Shown one piece after another: positions 56,731 to 64,000 of a DNA stretch of 64,000 bases. A model generated the notes under the pieces. The model saw only the letters and a program-made list of their open reading frames with translations, did no database searches and was not told the DNA's origin. The DNA comes from Ixodes scapularis. Lineage: Eukaryota; Arthropoda; Arachnida; Ixodida; Ixodidae. The position numbers and the translations under genes are program-made. The DNA lies in the NCBI RefSeq assembly GCF_016920785.2, contig NW_024609881.1, forward strand, positions 45,912,710 through 45,976,709, given 5' to 3'. Every line of letters starts with the position of its first letter. Positions within the stretch are counted from its first letter, which is position 1.

Positions 56731-58370
56731 CGTCGATCCAACCAGCGCACTCTGGAATTAATCTTAACGCGTGGCACGAGTGCGTACGTCCACGCTCGAG
56801 CGTCTTACTTTGACCCGTACTGCGCCGACATTTATGTTCGATCACCTTTTTCTTTCCCTCTCTTTCAACAGATCTTGGACGCTGGAGCAAGTGCCAAACC
56901 TGTTCCACTGCCGCCAGTGAGAAGTGAAAACCAACCCCATCCTGTTCATTCGTCTTCGGCGCCGTCGCCTATTTATTTTACCGCAATTGCCGAAATGATG
57001 TATCGACGCTCACAAATAAAAAATAATAAAGAAGTCACCGGCAGTGATTTATGCTTTAAAAATAATCAGCCTGCACTGGCCGCCTCTGACGAACGATCAC
57101 CCGGCAGCGCCAAATACGCAGCCGCGACGGGGGATACGCAACAGCGGCAGCGCATATGCAACCGCGGTTTCGGACACGTTAACCGTGGATGAGGATATAC
57201 TCAACTGCGGTCTCCTTGAGCCGGCGAAACGGAGTGGATTTCGATTTCGGAACTCGAAATCCGGTAGCAAGTTGTAGGTGGTGTCGAGAATATATTAGCC
57301 AGAGCCGGACCTGGGTGTCTGCTATAAAAAGAGAGGGCGGCTTTTATTGTTTTAGTTTTAGTTGTTTGAAGCATCTTTTCATGGGCATACGCGTGCGTGT
57401 GGGTTGCGAGAGTCTGTGGTGCAATCTTTGCAATGCGGGCGAGCGTTGTAAACACGGTGTAAGATAGGTGTGGACACACTGCAGGGCGACCGCCGCATGC
57501 GAGGCGATGGCGAGCGCCCGAGTAGCCTATAGACCAGTGTCTGCTCTGTTCCATGGGCGCCGCCATGTCTGTTTATGCTGACGCCACGACGCAGTAGGGG
57601 GGCTGCGCTTTTTGAAAGACCAAGGTTTTTTTACGAACTTTAGGAACAACACCGATGACAAAAGCGCTGTAAAGAGCAAAAATCTTGTTTCACGCGCAGC
57701 CCCTCTCTTTACGAAGCCTGCGTTTGAGATTATTATTTCTCATTTTTATCGCAGGGGGCTAGGATTTCGGACACTGGTCTATTCCGACAGCGTCTCTGCC
57801 GGCGAGACGACCAGGGGGGGAGGGAATAAACGAAAAACAATACAAAAAAAAAGTGTCTTGTTGCCATGACACTTACTGCGCGTGCGCGTTCTGCTCCCTC
57901 GGAGCGTCTCGTCTGAGCTTGACGGACTCGGGCTCGAACACAGCACCAGAGATCTCTCCGCTTCAATGCATTTATAAAACGGTTTTTGCCGCCGTTGAGG
58001 CACCAAACTAGAGGGTCAATGACGAAGCTGTGTCTAAACAGGCCTAGCACAAGTGCAAAGTTCTACATGACGCGGCACACCCAGAAAATGACTTGGGAAA
58101 CACGCACGTCTTCCATAGAGAAGCATGGGAAACCGGGCCGCCTACGGCAGGCAACCACTATAGCCTGTCATCGGGTAGTCAACTAGTGGCGCCGGTTGAA
58201 ACCAAGGCGAGGAGAGGGCCTTTTCTGGCAGCAGCAACGCGCACAGTCTCCGCATCTACATATATCTTAGACCGAAAAAAACAACATATATCTTAGACTG
58301 TGGTTATAAATGAAGGGTGGTGTGCTCACGTAGGAAAAGTTTGACTCCCTCGCGGATTACTACTTATATG
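56731..58370. other. Intergenic, no gene seen
   Basis: Open frames here have no motifs. GC-rich between about 57080 and 57980. Confidence 0.5.
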
Positions 58371-59226
58371 TAGAGTTCCGTGTTTTCGGAGTTTATTTCT
58401 CGTGAAATTCGGAAAATGTGTTTAAAGTCTTTTTTTTTTTTTTTTTTTGCCAAAATTTTGGAGTTTATCGGAGTTTCTTTTGGGATGGATACCAGATCCT
58501 CCGAAATTCGGAAGTTAATTCTGTTGTCTACACATTTTTTTCAAAATTCAGTACAAAAATAATGTTACATGGACACAAACCTGCCCTAAATTCATAACAA
58601 CTCACCTTTGTCGTATTTACTTCTTCAGCTGAATTGGGCGTCCACACCCTTATCAATGATAATATTAGCTATCCCACAACAAAACTTGCAATCGAGTGTT
58701 GTTTTAATCAACGTCGATACCTCAAAATAACTGAAATCCTTGACGCAGACTTTGGAAAGCTCGTTTTCTCCCCATCCCATTTCACCGCTACACACTACGG
58801 CTGCGTGGGATGGAGTGGTGACATATAGCCTTTAGCTGCTCTCCTCCCTCATATAATCATAGTTTTCACCGCTATAAAAACACATCCCGCATTCCTCTAA
58901 AAAGTTAAAAAATAAAACTAGAACAATGACTTCTTTCGTGACCCAAAATAACAATGATCTGTTTTTCCGAACAAAACCTGAGATAAACGGTGAACCGCTT
59001 TTTTTAATAGTCCGAGATTTAAAAGGAAACTGGAGAAGTCTTTCAAAATCCTTGATCTTGTTCTCTGGCCAAACTTATTTGTAGAATACCGTGTTTTCGT
59101 GTTGTTTTTTTTTGCCATGTTTGGTTCAAAATTCAAGGTTTCCTTTGATAAATCCCAACTTCCAGAAATTTTACCGGCAAGTACTTTTGGGATTTTATTC
59201 AATTTATCTGAGAACACGGAATCCTA
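58371..59226. mobile_element. hAT-like non-autonomous element with 8-base target duplication
   Basis: The ends TAGAGTTCCGTGTTTTCGG and CTGAGAACACGGAATCCTA are inverted repeats. The flanks CTTATATG (58363-58370) and CTTATATC (59227-59234) match at seven of eight bases. Inside, GAATACCGTGTTTTCG near 59086 is a further copy of the end. 856 bases, no transposase frame. Confidence 0.75.
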
Positions 59227-59868
59227 CTTATATCCCTCTTTATGAGGTGGATTAAAATACGTGTATGCGGATCTGAAATTATATGTTTTCAATTTTATTA
59301 AAACAGTTTCAAATTCCGAAACGCACAAAGCTTTCTTTTCTGACAAATTTTGTTAGAAATATTTCGCTCAGCTTATAAATTAAAAGCGAAACTTGCATAT
59401 CTTTAGGGGTGACAACGCGTCTATCTGAAAAGTGAAATTAACACTAGAATTGATAAACTGAAGGAAAGAATTACCACAAGGAAAAAAAGAAGAAGTGTAA
59501 CGTCATTGGCTCAAAGCTGCTTACTATAGCAATACTGCTAGTACTGTATTTACGAATAAAATTATGTGACGTGGTTATCTTCGAATTTGTTATAATTTAT
59601 GGCTGGTAATGCGTGTACAAATATGTCTCGAAAATTAGCCAAACATCAGAATCTTCAATGAATAAATAAATTGTAGCACGTAGCAATTTAACGCACAAAA
59701 ATAATATCATTCTTTGTGGGAGAATTTAGCGTACGCAAAACACAATATGTCAAAGAGTGACCAGAAGTGCAACTACCCTTCGGCAGATTAGAAAAGGCAA
59801 ATTATATCGAGTTCTCCCTTTTCCCAGGAAAAAAAATAAACACAACAATTAAGCAGTTATCCATCAAC
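59227..59868. other. Intergenic, AT-rich, nothing recognised
   Basis: No supported feature. Confidence 0.5.
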
Positions 59869-60053
59869 CAGTGATTTCCCCAAACACTCTTTAGGACGGT
59901 GTACACCCACAACCTTGTTTTTCTGAAGGCACCCCCTTGATTTGCAACAACTCGTCTATTCTCAATGCCTCCCTCTCCCCCCCCCCCTTCTCCCCTTCAT
60001 AAAAATTTTGACCCCCCCCCCCCCCTTAATTTAAATTTATGGGGAAACCCCTG
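59869..60053. mobile_element. Probable hAT-like MITE
   Basis: CAGTGATTTCCCCAAACAC on the left and TTTATGGGGAAACCCCTG on the right are related to the common hAT end CAGTGGTTCCCAAAC. Flanks CCATCAAC / TCTTCAAG match at five of eight bases only. Two C runs lie inside. Confidence 0.5.
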
Positions 60054-60610
60054 TCTTCAAGGTTTCCACATTCGGATTGATTCCGATTTGCGCTTTCTTC
60101 GATGGAGACATTTGTCTCAGCCATTCATGCCCGCTTAGTCGCTCGGAATTCTTCCAAAGCATTGGCCGCCTTTCAACGAGCCGCTGGGTTTTCTAAACCT
60201 GTTCGATTAGCCAACTCACGTTTCTGCTAAGCACTAACGGGACGTTCTGATTTTATTAAAAGGACAAGCCATGGTGGAAAGTCACGTTCGCCGCAATATA
60301 AATGGCTGAAATAAACGGTACCCGGTGCAAAGCCTACAAACCAGCTGATAGTGAAACCCTAGAGTTTTCGTGTCAATGCTCAGCTACAGAAAGTATACTT
60401 GGCCGGCGCGATACAAAATACTTTCTTCGCTTTACTGTGTTGTCATTGATGATCACGCTCACGTATTCCAGTGGACATATGCGACTTGCTCGTGGAGGAA
60501 AACCCTGAACGCCATGAAAAGGTCTGACATTTTTAGTTACCGACTGAGACGCTCAAAATGGCTTGGTCTGAAACACGCGACAGATAAGGTTGCCGAAGAG
60601 GAGAATAAAA
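60054..60610. other. Intergenic, no gene seen
   Basis: A 68-codon frame from ATG at 60302 (after an AATATAAATGGCTG stretch) shows no recognised motif and is left unassigned. Confidence 0.4.
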
Positions 60611-60700
60611 ATCATGATAATTTAAATTAGAATTTAAATCATGACTTAAATCATTGTTTAAATAAGACCTGTTTCACTATGAAGATTTAAATCAAACCTT
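60611..60700. repeat. Cluster of ATTTAAAT palindromes
   Basis: AATTTAAATTAGAATTTAAA, CTTAAATCATTGTTTAAATA and GATTTAAATCAAACC lie within 90 bases. Self-complementary and likely a small foldback. Confidence 0.5.
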
Positions 60701-60889
60701 TCCCCCTCTCCCCCCCCCCAAGAAAAAAAACAATCCCAAAAACATATTCTTATTTACAGTTTGTTTATCCATCGATGCTTTCTTTCTATGAGCATTTGTT
60801 TTGTATATAACTAATAATAAATGACCGCATCTCCACGTGGTGAATGATGTTGATTGGGGCGAAGCTCTGGTGGTGCTGACGATATTGAT

Positions 60890-60950
60890 TTTGTTCATAG
60901 GTAGCGCTGAAGGTGCTGATTTTGATGGTGCTGATGGTGCAAAGTTTAAC
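60890..60950 (+). repeat. GGTGCTGAT-type low-complexity repeat
   Basis: Short repeats of GGTGCTGA(T/C), TTTTGATGGTGCTGATGGTG and relatives. Simple repeat, no coding evidence. Confidence 0.5.
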
Positions 60951-61078
60951 GCGATTATATATGCATTTGACCGCAGCGCCCTCTCCTTTATAGACGTTGA
61001 GCGGCTACATGCAACGTTTAATCCATGACATCCGCAGCTGTTGAGTTACTACCACATCTCAGAGCCCCTACTCGTCCT

Positions 61079-61160
61079 GCAGTCGTGGCCGAGTGGTTAA
61101 GGAGATGGACTGGAAATCCATTGGGGTCTCCTCGCACTGGTTCGAATGCTGTCGACTACG
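61079..61160 (+). tRNA. tRNA-Ser(GGA)-like sequence, probably a pseudogene or retroposon head
   Basis: 82 bases with the Ser layout: GCAGTCG acceptor, TGGCCGAGTGGTTAAGG D arm, anticodon stem ATGGA/TCCAT with loop CTGGAAA (anticodon GGA, reading UCC), long variable arm GGGGTCTCCTC, T loop TTCGAAT. The acceptor stem has a C-A mismatch at position 2. The T stem ACTGG/GCTGT has a T-T and a G-G mismatch, the latter at the usually fixed 53-61 pair, and the B box lacks its last C. These faults suggest it is no longer functional. T runs follow at 61170. Confidence 0.55.
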
Positions 61161-61515
61161 CAAACATATTTTTTCCTTTTTTAAGAAGACAGATGGGATG
61201 ACAATCGATGTGAGCACGAACGCCGGACGGACAAGGCTAGACCATAAGAAGCTTTGCCCCTAAAAAAATCCTCAAGCAAAATTAGCTATATTAAACTGAA
61301 CAAAAGCACAAAGCAGCGGTCTTCTGAGCAAATCAGATCGCACAACTTTCTTTCTACTATCCACTTCGTTGAACAGTTACCTAACGTCCTATTGCAGTTA
61401 AATAAGAACGTAAAAGAAACTAACGCTGAAAAAGTAATGTCGCATATTAAAAAAATCAGAACACAAATGCATAACGCAAATAAAGCTCTTCCATCAAAAA
61501 AAAAAAAAAATTCAA
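61079..61515 (+). mobile_element. Possible tRNA-Ser-headed retroposon with poly(A) tail
   Basis: After the tRNA-like head come about 340 bases and then AATAAAGCTCTTCCATC followed by 15 A's at about 61498-61512. A tRNA head, an AATAAA and an A tail together suggest a retroposed unit. An open frame of 98 codons from 61254 is lysine-rich and matches nothing I know. No target duplication was found, so the unit is tentative. Confidence 0.35.
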
Positions 61516-61800
61516 GCTGTTTTTGTTGTACTATGTCGGGGTTTGCTTAATGAAAAGTTGTTAATTAAAGTGTGCTTTAAATTTTCAGTTATTTTATATT
61601 TAGCATTTGTTTAGTGATCTAATGGATTATTCAATCAAAATCTCGTGTTAAAAACATGCTCCGAGTGATTAAAAAACACTATTTTACAACTACTGTGATG
61701 TGGATACAATAAATCTGATTTAACACTAATAAATATGGTTTATTATATTTTTAGAAAACGAATGCTCTTCCGTCTTGGTATGTTCCTCTATATACATAAA

Positions 61801-63297
61801 GCAACAAAGGGTGTTTTCATGTCAGGTCGTACAATGATGGTCCGGCCGGGTCATATTTATTTGTTCTTGGGAGGAACATGCACCTAATTGTGAACGTTGT
61901 AGCTAAGTTTATTTCTGAGTTATAAAATTTCGAAGCTAGAGGCGCGGAAATCGCCAAGGTTTCACCATGGTACTTTTGCACAGCCGTTAATTTCACACAG
62001 AATCATGCACGTAGCGATAATCATTCCTACTTATGATACGAAACGTTTACAAAACGTGCACAGAATATTTAAATATAAATAAAAACTTCTATGGAAAAAA
62101 AAACAAAAAAAAACGAAACAAAAAACGTTAAGTAAACAAGTTTTACATACGTATTCACAAATTCTTTACCAACAAACTACTTTGTATGAATTTGGAAAAA
62201 AAATGTATCAAAATGAGCACCTTTAACTTGGATTTTACGAATGTATAAAAAGATATGCTTCGCCATTATTTCAGTTGTGTTATTAATGCAGAAACGCAGC
62301 TTATTTATCTAAATATAAAAAAAAATTGACGGCAATATTTAATAATCTTCATATTTCATTTCTTTTAAATATTCCTCGACATCGGTAGTGTCTTAAACAA
62401 AGTTTTGGTGGGAAAATATTGAGTAAAAAATGAACCCCAAAAGAGTGGGGAAAATAAACGACAACAAACTTTGACTCAGATTGAGCAAGCTTATCTTCGT
62501 TTTAAAGCTAATCTAGGGACAGCACGACTTTCTACACTGTACGATAGAGCAGCCTACGTCGTGCGGCAAATCCCCCATAACGAAAATAAGCAAGCTCAAT
62601 TTGAGGGAAGGTTTGTTGCCGTGTTTCTGCTTTTGTAGGTCATATTTGCTCAATATTTTATCATCACGAGTTATAGTTGAACACACTGCAAACGATTAAG
62701 GAAAGTTGAAAAGAAATAAACGATGGAGTTTTTTTTACATATGAATGTAAAATTTTGACACATTTAGAAAAACCAGCTGCGTTTCTGAATTAATAACACA
62801 ACTACAATAATATCTAGACAGATCTTTTTTATATTCGTAAAATGAATTTCAATATTCTCATTTTTATCTATTTTAAGCCATGTTGTATAAATTAAATTGT
62901 TAGTACATAATTTGCGAATTTGTGTGTAAAACGTCAATACTTAACCTGTTTCATAGCGTTTTTTTTTTTTGCAGAAATTATTTTATTGAAATTCTTAATA
63001 TTATGTTTATACGTTGTATATATTTAATAAAATAATTAGCAAAAAGTATTACCACGAGCATGTTTTGGTATGGAATTGAAGGCTGCGCGAAGTACCATAG
63101 TGAAACCTTAGCAATATCATCGACTCGAGCTTCGAAATATCATATCTCTGGGACAAAATTAGCTACGACGCTCAAACACAGCTGAATGCTCAATCCAAGG
63201 ACATCGCTTTCACGTAAATGTTATTACATAAATATTAAAAAAAATATGACGTGGATCATTGTACGATTAGATGTGGGAACACCACAACCTATGCAAC
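61801..63297. mobile_element. Very long AT-rich foldback (about 1.5 kb palindrome)
   Basis: Four blocks pair about an axis near 62549. GTCGTACAATGAT (61826) pairs with ATCATTGTACGA (63256). CGAAGCTAG...AAGGTTTCACCATGGTAC (61930-61975) pairs with GTACCATAGTGAAACCTT...CTCGAGCTTCG. TTGTGTTATTAATGCAGAAA with CGCAGC (62275) pairs with GCTGCGTTTCTGAATTAATA with ACACAA (62779). CAACAAACTTTGACTCAGAT (62463) pairs with the stretch around 62600-62630. Near the axis GCACGAC pairs with GTCGTGC. No coding. The ends GGTGTTTTCATGTC / GATGTGGGAACACC suggest a DNA element, but no target duplication was found. Confidence 0.75.
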
Positions 63298-63562
63298 ACA
63301 AGCTCATAGTCGCTGCTCGTGCAAGCAGCGTCTATGGGCAGTTCCGTAACTGAGCTAATCTAATAGTGTTGCTCTTGGCTAGCGCTCTTAGCGACTTAGC
63401 TTTGACCTGTGCTTGCACGGCGTTCAAATGTTTTGTTGTTTCCTTGAATAGGCCCGTAGCTCTCAAGTTTTGAGCAGCGCTCCAGGCGAGCAAAATAGAA
63501 TATTTGGCTCGCGTTTCAATCATCTGTCAATACGCTTCTCCACTGCAGAACAGCGGAATGCA
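63298..63562. other. Upstream region of gene 3
   Basis: No element recognised. A short minus-strand frame (63332-63523) is without motifs. Confidence 0.4.
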
Positions 63563-63596
63563 TCGCCACGAAAACTAAGTTTCAAATTTTTGTAGG
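63563..63596 (+). repeat. Partial upstream duplicate of the gene 3 5'-UTR exon end
   Basis: TCGCCACGAAAACTAAG then TTTCAAATTTTTGTAGG matches 63834-63857 nearly exactly. Only the last part of the exon is copied, about 270 bases upstream, and it lacks the following TAAGG that makes the splice donor. Confidence 0.7.
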
Positions 63597-63769
63597 CGCC
63601 CATCTCTCCGCAAAACGAACGATACGTCCGATCCTCGATTCAAGCGACGATATCAAGAGATAGCTGCACATGGACGGTCTCCGCATCGATACCCAGTTAT
63701 CAGCGGATGGTTGCTCGCGCCTTCTGGTAGACTGCTAATCGGGACAGCCTATCGTCGGAATCTCTGGGC

Positions 63770-63777
63770 TATAAAAG
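63770..63777 (+). promoter_or_regulatory. TATA box of gene 3
   Basis: TATAAAAG followed by CGG. GCAGTTG with A at 63803 lies 33 bases on, the same spacing as in gene 1. Confidence 0.75.
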
Positions 63778-63780
63778 CGG

Positions 63781-63821
63781 CAGTTGCTGAAAAACCCTTC
63801 GCAGTTGCTGAAAAACCCTTC
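63781..63821 (+). repeat. 20-21 base tandem duplication at the start site of gene 3
   Basis: CAGTTGCTGAAAAACCCTTC occurs at 63781 and again at 63802. The second copy falls at the expected transcription start. Confidence 0.85.
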
Positions 63822-63967
63822 CTTCGCCACGAAAACTAAGCTTTCAATTTTTGTAGGTAAGGTTTTATATTCACTCACTTATTATTTGTAAGCGCACGGG
63901 TTTGCACTTCGCTGCTCTGCTTTTTTCTTATTTGCTTTTTGTTCTTTGTTTGGTGTTTTCTGCGAAG
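63803..63967 (+). other. 5'-UTR exon and first intron of gene 3
   Basis: The exon probably runs from about 63803 to 63856, ending TTTGTAG|GTAAGG. A pyrimidine-rich stretch (CTGCTTTTTTCTTATTTGC, then TTTTTGTTC) precedes TGCGAAG|ATGG at 63967/63968, giving an intron of about 111 bases. The AAG acceptor is less usual than CAG, so this boundary is a best guess. Confidence 0.55.
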
Positions 63968-64000
63968 ATGGCTGAAAAGGTGACTGTCTCTCCTGCCCCA
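63968..64000 (+). CDS. 5' end of an unidentified gene (gene 3, partial)
   Basis: ATG at 63968 opens MAEKVTVSPAP and the frame is still open at the window edge. It follows a TATA box, a 5'-UTR exon with a good donor and a short pyrimidine-ended intron, which is why I believe the start. There is no signal peptide core in the visible part, so it is unlike genes 1 and 2. Eleven residues are too few to name it; the short charged start with an AP-rich continuation is shared by many nuclear and cytosolic proteins. Confidence 0.5.
   Translation, partial: MAEKVTVSPAP

Noticed and set aside
60302..60508. 68-codon frame starting MAEINGTRCKAY
   Set aside because: The AATATAAATGG before it is not a convincing promoter, the product matches nothing known, and a second frame of equal quality overlaps it.

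Overview
The window reads as nuclear DNA of an arthropod, most probably a hard tick. Three things point there: two intron-containing genes for secreted Gly/Ala/Val/Pro-rich cuticle-type proteins, two copies of a tRNA-headed SINE that I recognise as a tick type, and non-LTR retrotransposon relics carrying an RNase H plus zinc-knuckle C-terminus of the kind common in tick genomes. There are no bacterial-style operons. The species cannot be read from the sequence.

Only three loci look like functional genes, all on the + strand. Gene 1 (TATA box at 2402, coding exons 2483-2494 and 3270-4142) and gene 2 (TATA box at 51440, coding exons 51561-51572 and 52785-53567) share one architecture: TATAAAAG, a first coding exon of only four codons, a phase-0 intron inside the signal peptide, and one large repetitive exon. 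A third gene starts at the right edge (TATA box at 63770, a 5'-UTR exon, a short intron, ATG at 63968) and runs out of the window after eleven codons. A short possible first exon (22139) and a weak THAP-like stretch (9628) are the only other coding candidates, both at low confidence.

The remaining roughly 60 kb is dominated by transposable elements and inverted repeats. Left part (4.4-11.3 kb): short repeats, a 1.25 kb foldback with 430-base arms, and nested MITEs including a hAT-like one with an 8-base target duplication. Middle (14-31 kb): a LINE relic, two SINEs (one inserted in a MITE), two Tc1/mariner-like palindromic MITEs, a PIF/Harbinger-like MITE, a decayed mariner transposase, and several diverged foldback copies. 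31-41 kb: a degenerate 27-base AT-rich minisatellite and two LINE relics. 41-47 kb: stacked inverted repeats and a second copy of the palindromic MITE. 51-54 kb: gene 2 and a 100-base (TA)n. 56-63 kb: a degenerate 14-base tandem array, two hAT-like elements, a tRNA-Ser-like sequence with broken stems, and a palindrome of about 1.5 kb just upstream of gene 3.

No CRISPR array, rRNA or intact transposase was found. The most useful leads are the shared promoter and exon layout of the cuticle genes, the strong dyad around TCTCGCGAGA upstream of gene 2, the two degenerate satellites, the 1.5 kb palindrome, and the recurrent foldback family.
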